From NCBI RefSeq assembly GCF_024599655.1, contig NZ_CP102247.1, forward strand, positions 620,001-684,000: DNA of 64,000 nucleotides, in the 5' to 3' direction. The notes beneath the pieces are model-generated. The model was given only the letters and a program-made list of their open reading frames with translations, was not told the origin of the DNA and ran no database searches. A program made the position numbers and the translations under genes. This DNA is from Enterobacter asburiae. GTDB taxonomy: Bacteria > Pseudomonadota > Gammaproteobacteria > Enterobacterales > Enterobacteriaceae. This document shows positions 1 through 8,249 of this stretch, piece after piece. How positions within the stretch are numbered: the first letter of the stretch is position 1; each line of letters starts with the position of its first letter.

Positions 1-95
1 GTTTGCGTATCGTCGCGATCGGCAAGGTTCACGCCAATCAAGACCAGTGCGACAAGCGACAGCAAAATGATAATCCAGCGTCTGGTTTTACTCAT
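1..95 (-). CDS. lptC: LptC, LPS transport protein (5' end only)
   Basis: Only the first 31 codons are inside the window; the gene continues past base 1. The translation begins MSKTRRWIIILLSL and continues into a short hydrophobic stretch, which matches the single N-terminal membrane anchor of LptC. LptC is a bitopic inner-membrane protein that takes LPS from the LptB2FG ABC transporter and passes it to periplasmic LptA. The start ATG overlaps the kdsC stop codon (ATGA), so the two genes are translationally coupled, as in E. coli. The family call rests on the N-terminal match and on synteny. Confidence 0.9.
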   Translation of the reverse strand, partial: MSKTRRWIIILLSLVALVLIGVNLADRDDTQ

Positions 96-658
96 ATCGA
101 TTGCCCTTTGGCCTCATCAAGCTTGCCCTGCGCCAGCAAAAGCAGATCGCAGACTTCACGTACGGCACCACGGCCCCCGTTGATGTGGGTAACGTAGTCA
201 GCGCGCGGGATCAGCAGCGGATGCGCATCGGCAACGGCGATGCTCAGCCCAACTTCAGCCATCACGGGCCAGTCAATCAGATCGTCCCCGACGTAGGCCA
301 CGTTTTCCGGTGCGATAGCCAGTTTACCCAGTAAATCCTTAAACGCCGCCATCTTATCGGATTGACCCTGATACAGATGGGTAATACCTAAGGTTTCACA
401 GCGATCTTCTACCAGTTTAGCTTTTCGTCCGGTGATGATAGCAACCTCAATACCCGAGGTGAGCGCACAGCGGATACCGTAGCCGTCGCGAACGTTAAAC
501 GCCTTCAGCTCTTCACCATTATTGCCCATGTAAATCAGGCCATCGGAGAGTACCCCATCCACATCCAGGATGAGCAGACGAATGTTTTCCGCCTTTGCCA
601 TCATCTGGGTACTGACCGGACCATAACAGGTTGCAAGGGATGCACCCGCATTACTCAT
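92..658 (-). CDS. kdsC: KdsC, 3-deoxy-D-manno-octulosonate 8-phosphate phosphatase
   Basis: This HAD-superfamily phosphatase releases phosphate from Kdo-8-phosphate to give Kdo, the inner-core sugar of LPS; it acts in the cytoplasm. It has 188 residues, the E. coli length. The HAD motif I is LDVDGVLSDG, motif II is the TGR region (AIITGRKAKLVED), and the acidic motif is YVGDDLIDWPVM. I chose the ATG at 656-658, five codons inside the longest frame, because an AAGGAT ribosome site precedes it and the protein then begins MSNAGASLATCYGP, like its homologues. It lies 14 bases after kdsD and overlaps lptC by 4 bases, so it belongs to the yrbG-kdsD-kdsC-lptC operon. Confidence 0.97.
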   Translation of the reverse strand: MSNAGASLATCYGPVSTQMMAKAENIRLLILDVDGVLSDGLIYMGNNGEELKAFNVRDGYGIRCALTSGIEVAIITGRKAKLVEDRCETLGITHLYQGQSDKMAAFKDLLGKLAIAPENVAYVGDDLIDWPVMAEVGLSIAVADAHPLLIPRADYVTHINGGRGAVREVCDLLLLAQGKLDEAKGQSI

Positions 659-672
659 TGTCTTATCCTTCA

Positions 673-1659
673 TTACACTACGCCTGCGCGCAGCAGATCA
701 TGCATATGTACCACACCCAGCAACTGGTCGCCATCGGCAACCATAACGGAGGTGATATGGCGGGACTGCATCAGGTTCAGCACATCCACGGCCAGCGTAC
801 CCGGACGCACGCGGATACCGCCCGGCGTCATCACGTCGGCAATGCCGAGCGTGCGGACATCTACACCCATGTCGAACACGCGACGCAGGTCGCCATCGGT
901 GAAGATCCCCTGAATTTTCATCAGATCGTCGCACACGACCGTCATACCCAGATTCTTGCGGGTGATTTCCAGCAGCGCATCACGCAGGGAGGCTTCTTTA
1001 CTGACGTGAGGGATCTCATCCCCGGTGTGCATAATATCGTTTACCCGAAGCAGCAGCTTGCGCCCCAGCGCACCGCCCGGGTGGGAAAGCGCGAAATCTT
1101 CCGGCGTAAAACCGCGGGCTTCGAGCAGCGCGACGGCAAGCGCATCCCCCATGACCAGCGCGGCGGTGGTGCTTGACGTCGGCGCCAGGCCGAGCGGACA
1201 GGCCTCCTTGGGCACTTTCACGCACAGGTGAATATCAGCCGCGCGCGCCATGCTGCTTTCAGGGCGGCTGGTCATGCAAATAAGCGGCACCTGCAGACGC
1301 TTCAGTACCGGGATCAGCGCCAGGATCTCATTGGACTCACCGGAGTTGGACAGCGCGATGACGATATCCTGCGGCGTGACCATACCCAGGTCGCCGTGCG
1401 CGGCTTCCCCCGGGTGTACAAAGAAGGAAGAGGTTCCGGTGCTGGCAAATGTTGCCGCCATTTTGCGTCCAATGTGGCCGGACTTGCCCATCCCCATCAC
1501 CACGACTTTGCCGGCACAGTAGAACATCTTCTCACATGCCAGACTAAAATCCTGATTAATGTACTGATCTAACTGCGCCAGACCTTCACGTTCAATCTCC
1601 AGAACCTCTTTGCCTGCTTTCTGAAAGTCAAAACCCGGCTGCAATTCTATTTGCGACAT
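673..1659 (-). CDS. kdsD: KdsD, D-arabinose 5-phosphate isomerase
   Basis: KdsD interconverts ribulose 5-phosphate and arabinose 5-phosphate, the first step of Kdo synthesis. The 328-residue protein has an N-terminal SIS sugar-isomerase domain (roughly residues 40-180, with GMGKSGHIGRKMAATF and SNSGES phosphosugar-binding motifs) and two C-terminal CBS domains (about 205-328, with DGDLRRVFDMG and MVADGDQLLGVVHMHDLL). The start at 1657-1659 gives MSQIELQPGFDF, as in E. coli; a longer upstream frame of 24 codons has no family match. It sits 13 bases downstream of yrbG and just before kdsC. Confidence 0.97.
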   Translation of the reverse strand: MSQIELQPGFDFQKAGKEVLEIEREGLAQLDQYINQDFSLACEKMFYCAGKVVVMGMGKSGHIGRKMAATFASTGTSSFFVHPGEAAHGDLGMVTPQDIVIALSNSGESNEILALIPVLKRLQVPLICMTSRPESSMARAADIHLCVKVPKEACPLGLAPTSSTTAALVMGDALAVALLEARGFTPEDFALSHPGGALGRKLLLRVNDIMHTGDEIPHVSKEASLRDALLEITRKNLGMTVVCDDLMKIQGIFTDGDLRRVFDMGVDVRTLGIADVMTPGGIRVRPGTLAVDVLNLMQSRHITSVMVADGDQLLGVVHMHDLLRAGVV

Positions 1660-1672
1660 AATGCGTTTCCGT

Positions 1673-2650
1673 TTACCCAGAGAGAAGAGGCGAGAGCCAG
1701 TACAGCATCGCCATCCATACGATAAATCCACCCGTCAGCAGCGCGCCTGCGCCTTTGCCGATCTGTCGTTGCCGCCGCCAGCAGAGCAGGGCAAATATCA
1801 CGCTGACCAATAACATCACGCCGTAGTCGCGTGAGAACGCCAGGGGATTAAAGGGCCCTGGCGTAATCAGGGCCGGCAGACCCATCACAATGGCGATATT
1901 AAAAATGTTAGAACCGATGATATTACCAATGGCAATGTCATCCTCACCTTTACGCGCCCCCGCAATGGCCGTGGCGAGCTCCGGCAGGCTGGTACCGATG
2001 GCAATCACCGTCAGGCCGATGGTCAGTTCACTGATGGCGAAATAGTTCGCCAGCACCGTCGCGTTATCCACGACCATGCGCGTGGCCATCGGCATGATGA
2101 TCAGCGCAACGCCAAGCCAGAGCAGGGCAACTGGCAGCGTGCCTTCTCGCGGAAGTTCGGCGACCTGCTCACGCGTGAGGCTATCCTGGCCCTGCTTCTC
2201 AGCCAGACGGGCGATTTTAACACTATACAGCAGCCAAATAACGGCCAGCGCCAGCAAGAAAATGCCGTCGCTGTAGCTCAGTACACCATCGTAAAAAACG
2301 CAGCCTGCCAGCAGGCTTACGATTAACATTAGCGGCAATTCACGGCGCAGAACATCAGAATGCACGCGAAATGGATGGAGCAGGGCGGCCAGGCCTAAAA
2401 TCAAGAGTATATTGACGATGTTAGAGCCAATCGCGGTACCGACTGCCAGGTCTAACTGACCATGCAGCGATGCCGAGACAGAGACGATGATTTCAGGAAG
2501 TGACGTTCCAACACTGACCACGGTCATCCCGATGACGACAGGCGGTACGCCCGTCAGGCGACACAGGATAGATGCAGCAAACACTAAACGGTCAGCACTG
2601 TAGACCACCAATAGTAAACCAATTATTAACAGTGCTGTTGCTAAAAGCAT
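1673..2650 (-). CDS. yrbG: YrbG, calcium/sodium antiporter family inner-membrane protein
   Basis: A 325-residue CaCA-superfamily cation exchanger with about ten hydrophobic segments. The two inverted alpha repeats that form the ion path are visible as VSVGTSLPEIIVS (N-terminal half) and IAIGTSLPELATAIAG (C-terminal half), each followed by a GSNI motif (IGSNIVNILLILG and IGSNIFNIAIVMG). A Na+/Ca2+-type exchange reaction is inferred from the family; the E. coli physiological role is not settled. The start at 2648-2650 (MLLATALLIIGLLL) matches E. coli; the longer frame upstream adds a polar extension without support. It is the first gene of the Kdo/LPS operon and is divergent from mlaF. Confidence 0.92.
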   Translation of the reverse strand: MLLATALLIIGLLLVVYSADRLVFAASILCRLTGVPPVVIGMTVVSVGTSLPEIIVSVSASLHGQLDLAVGTAIGSNIVNILLILGLAALLHPFRVHSDVLRRELPLMLIVSLLAGCVFYDGVLSYSDGIFLLALAVIWLLYSVKIARLAEKQGQDSLTREQVAELPREGTLPVALLWLGVALIIMPMATRMVVDNATVLANYFAISELTIGLTVIAIGTSLPELATAIAGARKGEDDIAIGNIIGSNIFNIAIVMGLPALITPGPFNPLAFSRDYGVMLLVSVIFALLCWRRQRQIGKGAGALLTGGFIVWMAMLYWLSPLLSG

Positions 2651-2877
2651 CAAAAGTCCTTTCTTCAGGTATACTCGTCGGTCCATCGCGCGCGAATGGC
2701 TGGACTGCATACAGTCTGAGGCGTAACGAATTCCTAATTTTGACTTTATGCGCCGGAAAAGTAAAACAAATGCCAGCTTTCGCTAACCTCAACGGCTATT
2801 ATTCTGTAAAAATGCGGAGTTGAGGGCTGATTCAGGCGGCATGCCTTAACGTGAGCAGGGTAATAAAGGAACCATAA
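2651..2877. promoter_or_regulatory. Divergent yrbG/mlaF promoter region
   Basis: 227 bases between the starts of two divergent operons, so both must have promoters here. A Shine-Dalgarno AAAGGA lies 8 bases before the mlaF ATG. I did not find hexamers good enough to place either promoter exactly, and no coding signal is seen. Confidence 0.5.
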
Positions 2878-3690
2878 ATGAGCCAAACGATGGCGAATTT
2901 AGTCGATGTTCGCGGTGTGAGTTTTTCTCGCGCCAACAGATTGATATTTGATGATATTTCGTTGACCGTACCGCGTGGCAAGATCACTGCCATCATGGGG
3001 CCGTCCGGGATCGGTAAAACGACCCTGCTGCGCCTTATTGGTGGGCAGATCCCACCCGATCGCGGTGAAATCCTCTTTGATGGCGAAAACATCCCGGAGA
3101 TGTCACGCTCGCGCCTGTATACTGTCCGCAAACGCATGAGCATGCTCTTTCAGTCTGGAGCCTTGTTCACCGACATGAATGTCTTTGATAACGTGGCCTA
3201 CCCGCTGCGCGAGCATACCAGCCTGCCGCCGGAACTGCTGAAAAGCACGGTGATGATGAAGCTTGAAGCCGTCGGTTTGCGGGGCGCCGCGAAGCTGATG
3301 CCTTCGGAGCTGTCCGGTGGGATGGCGCGCCGTGCCGCGCTGGCGCGAGCCATTGCATTAGAACCTGATTTAATCATGTTCGACGAACCGTTTGTTGGAC
3401 AGGATCCCATCACGATGGGCGTGCTGGTGAAGCTCATCTCTGAACTGAACAGTGCGCTTGGCGTCACCTGCATTGTGGTATCTCACGATGTACCGGAAGT
3501 TTTGAGCATTGCCGATTACGCCTATATTGTGGCGGACAAAAAGATCGTTGCACACGGTAGCGCCCAGGCGCTGCAGGAAAATTGCGATCCGCGCGTGCGG
3601 CAGTTCCTCGACGGTATTGCCGATGGCCCTGTGCCGTTCCGCTACCCGGCGGGCGACTATCGTGACGATTTACTGGGAATAGGGAGTTAA
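2878..3690 (+). CDS. mlaF: MlaF, ATP-binding subunit of the phospholipid transporter
   Basis: MlaF is the ATPase of the MlaFEDB inner-membrane complex, which maintains outer-membrane lipid asymmetry by moving phospholipids between the periplasmic carrier MlaC and the inner membrane. The 270-residue protein has Walker A GPSGIGKTT near residue 41, a Q-loop (LFQSGALFTDMN), the ABC signature LSGGMARRAALARA, Walker B LIMFDEPFVGQD and the H-loop VVSHDVPE. The C-terminal extension (QFLDGIADGPVPFRYPAGDY) is the segment that reaches the partner subunit and MlaB. It is the first gene of a tight five-gene operon, 7 bases before mlaE. Confidence 0.98.
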   Translation: MSQTMANLVDVRGVSFSRANRLIFDDISLTVPRGKITAIMGPSGIGKTTLLRLIGGQIPPDRGEILFDGENIPEMSRSRLYTVRKRMSMLFQSGALFTDMNVFDNVAYPLREHTSLPPELLKSTVMMKLEAVGLRGAAKLMPSELSGGMARRAALARAIALEPDLIMFDEPFVGQDPITMGVLVKLISELNSALGVTCIVVSHDVPEVLSIADYAYIVADKKIVAHGSAQALQENCDPRVRQFLDGIADGPVPFRYPAGDYRDDLLGIGS

Positions 3691-3697
3691 GCCACTC

Positions 3698-4480
3698 ATG
3701 CTGTTAAATGCGTTGGCCGCTCTCGGACACCGTGGCATAAAAACCATCAGGACGTTCGGGCGTGCCGGATTGATGTTATTCAACGCGCTGGTCGGCAAGC
3801 CGGAATTCCGTAAGCACGCGCCGCTATTGGTGCGGCAGCTTTATAATGTCGCCGTGCTGTCGATGCTCATCATCATTGTTTCCGGTCTGTTTATCGGTAT
3901 GGTGCTTGGGCTACAGGGCTACCTGGTTCTGACAACCTACAGTGCGGAAACCAGCCTCGGGATGCTGGTGGCGCTCTCGCTGCTGCGTGAACTGGGGCCG
4001 GTTGTGGCGGCGCTGCTGTTCGCCGGGCGTGCGGGGTCGGCATTAACGGCTGAAATTGGCCTGATGCGTGCGACCGAGCAGCTCTCCAGCATGGAGATGA
4101 TGGCGGTCGATCCGCTGCGTCGCGTGATCTCACCGCGTTTCTGGGCGGGGGTGATCTCTTTACCGCTGCTGACTATTCTGTTTGTCGCCGTGGGTATCTG
4201 GGGCGGTTCGCTGGTTGGCGTGCACTGGAAAGGCATTGATGCCGGTTTCTTCTGGTCCGCGATGCAGGACGCCATTGACCTGCGAATGGATCTGGTTAAC
4301 TGCCTGATTAAAAGCGTGGTATTTGCCATTACGGTCACCTGGATTGCATTGTTCAATGGTTACGATGCCATCCCGACGTCGGCGGGCATTAGCCGTGCAA
4401 CTACACGTACAGTCGTACATTCGTCGCTGGCCGTACTGGGTCTGGATTTTGTGCTCACCGCACTGATGTTTGGGAATTGA
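3698..4480 (+). CDS. mlaE: MlaE, permease of the phospholipid transporter
   Basis: MlaE is the membrane-spanning permease that dimerises below the MlaD hexamer. The 260-residue protein has an N-terminal amphipathic interface helix (about residues 1-30) and roughly five transmembrane helices. The conserved MlaE/YrbE signature is visible in the centre (LRELGPVVAALLFAGRAGSALTAEIG region, then MRATEQLSSMEMMAVDP). It is preceded by mlaF and followed by mlaD with only 4 bases between, so co-translation is likely. Confidence 0.97.
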   Translation: MLLNALAALGHRGIKTIRTFGRAGLMLFNALVGKPEFRKHAPLLVRQLYNVAVLSMLIIIVSGLFIGMVLGLQGYLVLTTYSAETSLGMLVALSLLRELGPVVAALLFAGRAGSALTAEIGLMRATEQLSSMEMMAVDPLRRVISPRFWAGVISLPLLTILFVAVGIWGGSLVGVHWKGIDAGFFWSAMQDAIDLRMDLVNCLIKSVVFAITVTWIALFNGYDAIPTSAGISRATTRTVVHSSLAVLGLDFVLTALMFGN

Positions 4481-4484
4481 GTTC

Positions 4485-5033
4485 ATGCAAACGAGAAAAA
4501 ATGAAATTTGGGTCGGTGTATTCCTGCTGCTGGCGCTGCTGGCCGCGCTGTTTATCTGCCTGAGAGCGGCGGATATCACGTCTGTGCGCACCGAGCCGAC
4601 GTATCGCATCTATGCCACCTTCGATAACATCGGCGGGCTGAAGGCGCGTTCACCGGTTCGTATCGGCGGCGTGGTGATCGGACGCGTCTCTGACATTACG
4701 CTTGATGAGAAAACCTATCTGCCACGCGTCGCGATGGATATCGAAGAGCGTTACAACCATATCCCGGACACCAGCTCCCTTTCTATCCGCACTTCCGGCC
4801 TGCTGGGCGAACAATATCTGGCGCTTAACGTCGGCTTTGAAGACCCCGAGCTGGGAACGACTATCCTTAAAGACGGTAGCGTCATTCAGGATACGAAATC
4901 CGCGATGGTGCTGGAGGATATGATTGGTCAGTTCCTTTACAGCAGTAAAGGGGATGAGAAAAAATCCGACGCTGCCCCAGCGCAGAGCGAAGATCATACC
5001 GACGTCGCACCGACGCCAGGTGCTGCGAATTAA
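4485..5033 (+). CDS. mlaD: MlaD, MCE-domain periplasmic subunit
   Basis: MlaD is anchored in the inner membrane by one N-terminal helix (residues about 7-26) and exposes an MCE domain (about 38-118) that forms a hexameric ring with a hydrophobic pore for phospholipids. The MCE signature is YATFDNIGGLKARSPVRIGG. The 182-residue length fits the family; the C-terminal tail (after about residue 150) is charged and low complexity. I chose ATG 4485, giving MQTRKNEIWVG as in E. coli, over an ATG 15 bases upstream that would overlap the mlaE stop. Confidence 0.97.
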   Translation: MQTRKNEIWVGVFLLLALLAALFICLRAADITSVRTEPTYRIYATFDNIGGLKARSPVRIGGVVIGRVSDITLDEKTYLPRVAMDIEERYNHIPDTSSLSIRTSGLLGEQYLALNVGFEDPELGTTILKDGSVIQDTKSAMVLEDMIGQFLYSSKGDEKKSDAAPAQSEDHTDVAPTPGAAN

Positions 5034-5051
5034 TATCAGGAGAAGTCATTC

Positions 5052-5687
5052 ATGTTTAAACGACTGTTAATGGTTGCCATGCTGGTCATCGCCCCTCTTA
5101 CCGCCGCTCACGCTGCGGATCAGAGTAACCCGTACAAACTGATGGACGAAGCGGCGAAGAAGACCTTCGACCGTCTTAAAAACGAACAGCCTAAAATTCG
5201 TGCTAATCCTGATTATCTGCGTGACGTCGTTGACCAGGAGCTGCTGCCGTACGTGCAGATTAAGTATGCGGGTGCGCTGGTGCTGGGACGTTATTACAAA
5301 GATGCGACCCCTGCGCAGCGTGATGCCTACTTTGCCGCGTTCCGTGAATACCTGAAACAGGCTTATGGCCAGGCGCTGGCGATGTACCACGGTCAGACCT
5401 ATCAGATTGCGCCTGAGCAGCCGCTGGGCGATGCGACCATCGTCCCTATCCGTGTGACGATCATCGATCCTAACGGTCGTCCGCCGGTTCGTCTGGATTT
5501 CCAGTGGCGTAAAAACAGCCAGACCGGTCACTGGCAGGCGTATGACATGATTGCCGAAGGGGTAAGCATGATCACCACCAAACAGAACGAATGGAGCGAC
5601 CTGCTGCGCACCAAAGGCATTGATGGCCTGACCGCGCAGCTGCAGTCTATCTCTCGTCAGAAAATTAGCCTGGATGAGAAGAAGTAA
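5052..5687 (+). CDS. mlaC: MlaC, periplasmic phospholipid carrier
   Basis: MlaC shuttles phospholipids between the outer-membrane MlaA-porin complex and MlaFEDB. The 211-residue precursor has a clear Sec signal peptide (MFKRLLMVAMLVIAPLTAAHA, with cleavage after AHA near residue 21). The mature part matches the Tgt2/MlaC fold, with the typical LLPYVQIKYAGALVLGRYYK and VSMITTKQNEWSDLLR segments. The stop codon overlaps the mlaB start by one base. Confidence 0.97.
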   Translation: MFKRLLMVAMLVIAPLTAAHAADQSNPYKLMDEAAKKTFDRLKNEQPKIRANPDYLRDVVDQELLPYVQIKYAGALVLGRYYKDATPAQRDAYFAAFREYLKQAYGQALAMYHGQTYQIAPEQPLGDATIVPIRVTIIDPNGRPPVRLDFQWRKNSQTGHWQAYDMIAEGVSMITTKQNEWSDLLRTKGIDGLTAQLQSISRQKISLDEKK

Positions 5688-5980
5688 TGTCACAGCAACT
5701 CAGCTGGTCGCGTGAAGGCGAGACATTAAAGCTGTCCGGCGAGCTGGATCAGGATCTGCTGAACCCACTGTGGGACAAACGCCATGAAGCGATGCAGGGC
5801 GTGACGCTCATCGACTTAACCGACGTCACGCGGGTGGATACGGCGGGTGTTGCGCTGCTGGCCCATCTGGTTGCGGTAGGGAAAAAGCAGGGGGCTAGCG
5901 TTACGCTTCACGGCGCGAGCGATAATGTCGTGACCCTTGCGCAGCTCTACAACCTCCCTCAGGACGTACTGCCTCGTTAA
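5687..5980 (+). CDS. mlaB: MlaB, STAS-domain regulator of MlaF
   Basis: MlaB is a small cytoplasmic STAS-domain protein that binds MlaF and is needed for complex stability and ATPase activity. The 97-residue protein carries the STAS motif TLIDLTDVTRVDTAGVALLAHLV (written here as its ordered parts LIDLTDV, RVDTAGVALL) at about residues 38-62; the threonine of DTAGV is at the site phosphorylated in anti-sigma antagonists. It ends the mla operon and is followed by a strong hairpin terminator. Confidence 0.95.
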   Translation: MSQQLSWSREGETLKLSGELDQDLLNPLWDKRHEAMQGVTLIDLTDVTRVDTAGVALLAHLVAVGKKQGASVTLHGASDNVVTLAQLYNLPQDVLPR

Positions 5981-6002
5981 TATTTTCAGTGCGTTACTTC
6001 CG

Positions 6003-6035
6003 AAAGCCCTGACAGTTTCATCGTCGGGGCTTTTT
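6003..6035 (+). terminator. Rho-independent terminator after mlaB
   Basis: The arms AAGCCCTGAC and GTCGGGGCTT pair, with one G-U pair, around a loop of about nine bases and are followed by TTTTT. It separates the mla operon from ibaG-murA. Confidence 0.85.
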
Positions 6036-6106
6036 GCTTGTTTAAGACAACTCCACTTTGCTCTAAGATGTTGGGCTTGTTTTCACTATCAGATGATTAA
6101 GAGCCC

Positions 6107-6361
6107 ATGGAAAATCATGAAATCCAGACAGTGCTGATGAATGCACTCTCCCTTCAGGAAGCCCACGTCTCTGGCGATGGCAGTCACTTCCAGGTTATTG
6201 CTGTGGGTGAGATGTTCGACGGTATGAGCCGTGTGAAGAAACAGCAGGCTGTGTACGCGCCGCTGATGGAATATATTGCGGATAACCGCATCCACGCCCT
6301 GTCGATTAAAGCGTTCACCCCGCAAGAGTGGGCACGCGATCGCAAACTAAACGGTTTTTGA
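6107..6361 (+). CDS. ibaG: IbaG, BolA-family protein
   Basis: An 84-residue BolA-family protein (formerly YrbA). BolA proteins partner with monothiol glutaredoxins and bind [2Fe-2S] clusters; E. coli ibaG was linked to acid stress. The conserved BolA core is visible: a histidine-containing loop (DGSHFQVIAVGEMFDGMSRVKKQQAVY) and the C-terminal helix-turn (RIHALSIKAFTPQEW). It lies 50 bases before murA and is probably co-transcribed with it. Confidence 0.93.
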   Translation: MENHEIQTVLMNALSLQEAHVSGDGSHFQVIAVGEMFDGMSRVKKQQAVYAPLMEYIADNRIHALSIKAFTPQEWARDRKLNGF

Positions 6362-6411
6362 GCTGAGGGCGACAGGCCCGCAGCACGGTTGAATTTATAA
6401 GAGAGCACACA

Positions 6412-7671
6412 ATGGATAAATTTCGTGTACAGGGGCCAACGCGTCTCCAGGGCGAAGTCACAATTTCTGGCGCCAAAAACGCCGCGCTGCCAATCCTCTT
6501 TGCTGCGCTGCTCGCGGAAGAGCCGGTAGAAATTCAGAACGTACCGAAGCTGAAAGATATCGACACCACCATGAAGTTGCTCACCCAGTTGGGCACGAAA
6601 GTTGAGCGTAACGGTTCCGTCTGGATCGACGCCAGCAAGGTGAATAACTTCTCAGCCCCATACGATCTGGTGAAAACCATGCGCGCATCCATCTGGGCGC
6701 TTGGCCCGCTGGTGGCGCGTTTTGGTCAGGGTCAGGTCTCTCTGCCGGGCGGCTGCGCTATCGGTGCGCGTCCGGTTGACCTGCACATCTTTGGTCTGGA
6801 GAAACTGGGCGCAGAGATCAAGCTGGAAGAAGGTTACGTTAAAGCGTCCGTCAATGGTCGTCTGAAAGGCGCGCACATTGTCATGGACAAAGTGAGCGTG
6901 GGCGCAACGGTCACCATTATGTCTGCGGCGACGCTGGCAGAAGGGACCACTATCATCGAAAATGCCGCGCGCGAACCGGAAATTGTGGATACTGCCAACT
7001 TCCTCGTGGCGCTGGGTGCGAAGATCTCCGGTCAGGGGACCGACCGTATCACCATCGAAGGCGTTGAGCGTCTGGGCGGTGGTGTCTATCGCGTACTGCC
7101 GGACCGTATCGAAACCGGTACCTTCCTGGTCGCTGCGGCGATTTCTGGCGGAAAGATTGTGTGTCGCAACGCGCAGCCAGATACCCTGGATGCGGTGCTG
7201 GCGAAACTGCGCGATGCGGGTGCGGATATCGAAATCGGTGAAGACTGGATCAGCCTTGATATGCACGGCCAGCGTCCAAAAGCGGTCAATGTGCGTACGG
7301 CACCGCATCCGGCGTTCCCAACGGACATGCAGGCGCAGTTCACTCTGTTGAACCTGGTCGCCGAAGGTACTGGCTTCATCACAGAAACCATTTTCGAGAA
7401 CCGCTTTATGCACGTACCGGAGCTGATCCGTATGGGTGCGCATGCTGAGATCGAAAGCAATACCGTGATTTGCCATGGCGTTGAGAAACTCTCTGGTGCT
7501 CAGGTGATGGCAACCGATCTGCGTGCGTCTGCAAGCCTGGTGCTGGCGGGTTGTATCGCGGAAGGCACAACGATCGTGGATCGTATTTATCACATCGATC
7601 GTGGCTATGAGCGTATCGAAGATAAGCTGCGCGCGCTGGGTGCCAATATCGAGCGTGTGAAGGGCGAGTAA
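6412..7671 (+). CDS. murA: MurA, UDP-GlcNAc 1-carboxyvinyltransferase
   Basis: MurA transfers enolpyruvate from PEP to UDP-GlcNAc, the committed step of peptidoglycan synthesis and the target of fosfomycin. The 419-residue protein is the E. coli length. The catalytic cysteine is Cys115 in LPGGCAIGARPVDLH; the active-site lysine region is ISGAKNAALPIL (Lys22), and Arg397 is in the C-terminal HIDRGYERIEDKL segment. Nothing in the sequence suggests the Cys-to-Asp change that gives intrinsic fosfomycin resistance. Confidence 0.98.
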   Translation: MDKFRVQGPTRLQGEVTISGAKNAALPILFAALLAEEPVEIQNVPKLKDIDTTMKLLTQLGTKVERNGSVWIDASKVNNFSAPYDLVKTMRASIWALGPLVARFGQGQVSLPGGCAIGARPVDLHIFGLEKLGAEIKLEEGYVKASVNGRLKGAHIVMDKVSVGATVTIMSAATLAEGTTIIENAAREPEIVDTANFLVALGAKISGQGTDRITIEGVERLGGGVYRVLPDRIETGTFLVAAAISGGKIVCRNAQPDTLDAVLAKLRDAGADIEIGEDWISLDMHGQRPKAVNVRTAPHPAFPTDMQAQFTLLNLVAEGTGFITETIFENRFMHVPELIRMGAHAEIESNTVICHGVEKLSGAQVMATDLRASASLVLAGCIAEGTTIVDRIYHIDRGYERIEDKLRALGANIERVKGE

Positions 7672-7732
7672 TCGTTCCGGCAGCCCCCTGCCAGCAATGA
7701 CCGGGGGGTTGCTGTTCCTGTCAAAAAACGCG

Positions 7733-8020
7733 TTACTCCTGCGGTTCTCTTTTTGCCTTTCTCTGGCGAATCATGCGCGATCTGTCGATAAATTCATGGG
7801 TAATGGGATCGTGGTAGCGCGAAGGCCAAATCACCCACGGATGCGTATCCAGCGCCGTCGCGATGATTAATTCTCCCTTGGGCCAGGGGCGGGTGAGGGC
7901 GTTTGCCAGAGTTGAAGAACTCAGTCCATGGCGGCGGGACTCTGCTGCCAGTGAAGTGCCTCTTTTGCGCAGTGCGGCAATAATATCAGCCGTGTGCCAG
8001 TCGATAAATTTCGTATCCAT
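7733..8020 (-). CDS. sfsB: SfsB, Ner-like DNA-binding regulator
   Basis: A 95-residue protein (also called Nlp) of the phage Ner/SfsB family of DNA-binding proteins. The helix-turn-helix is in RKRGTSLAAESRRHGLSSSTLANAL (read as LAAESRRHGL turn SSTLANAL), followed by the conserved WPKGELIIATAL and PWVIWPSRYHD motifs. In E. coli it was found as a multicopy activator that allows maltose use without the normal activator. It lies downstream of ispB on the same strand, with its own upstream region of about 230 bases. Confidence 0.9.
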   Translation of the reverse strand: MDTKFIDWHTADIIAALRKRGTSLAAESRRHGLSSSTLANALTRPWPKGELIIATALDTHPWVIWPSRYHDPITHEFIDRSRMIRQRKAKREPQE

Positions 8021-8214
8021 AACGCCGTCCTTAAGTTCGGATTCACCTACGCCGTTTCTTCTGAAACGACGGGGTTACTATACCCATTTCAAACTCTTGT
8101 TCTAAAAAGTTCGCGTTACTTGAAGGGATATTCAGAATAAGACATGGCTTTATTCATGCGGTCTCTAAACCGATGAATTTACAGGAATACGGAATTTACA
8201 GGAGTTTATTGGAA
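8021..8214. promoter_or_regulatory. sfsB upstream region with a direct repeat
   Basis: The gap upstream of sfsB holds no gene. It contains the 11-base direct repeat AATTTACAGGA at 8176-8186 and 8193-8203, spaced by 17 bases, which could be a two-site operator. Next to it is the ispB terminator hairpin. Confidence 0.35.
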
Positions 8215-8239
8215 TCTCCCCGCCATAGCCGCGGGGAGA
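8215..8239 (-). terminator. Probable terminator of ispB
   Basis: The arms TCTCCCCGC and GCGGGGAGA form a perfect 9-bp stem with a 7-base loop, starting 11 bases after the ispB stop. The U-tract on the minus strand is poor, so termination strength is uncertain. Confidence 0.55.
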
Positions 8240-8249
8240 GACAGGAGGA

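Noticed and set aside
7681..7713. Hairpin between murA and sfsB as a Rho-independent terminator
   Set aside because: GCAGCCCCC and GGGGGTTGC can pair, but the loop is long and there is no T run on either strand, so I did not list it.
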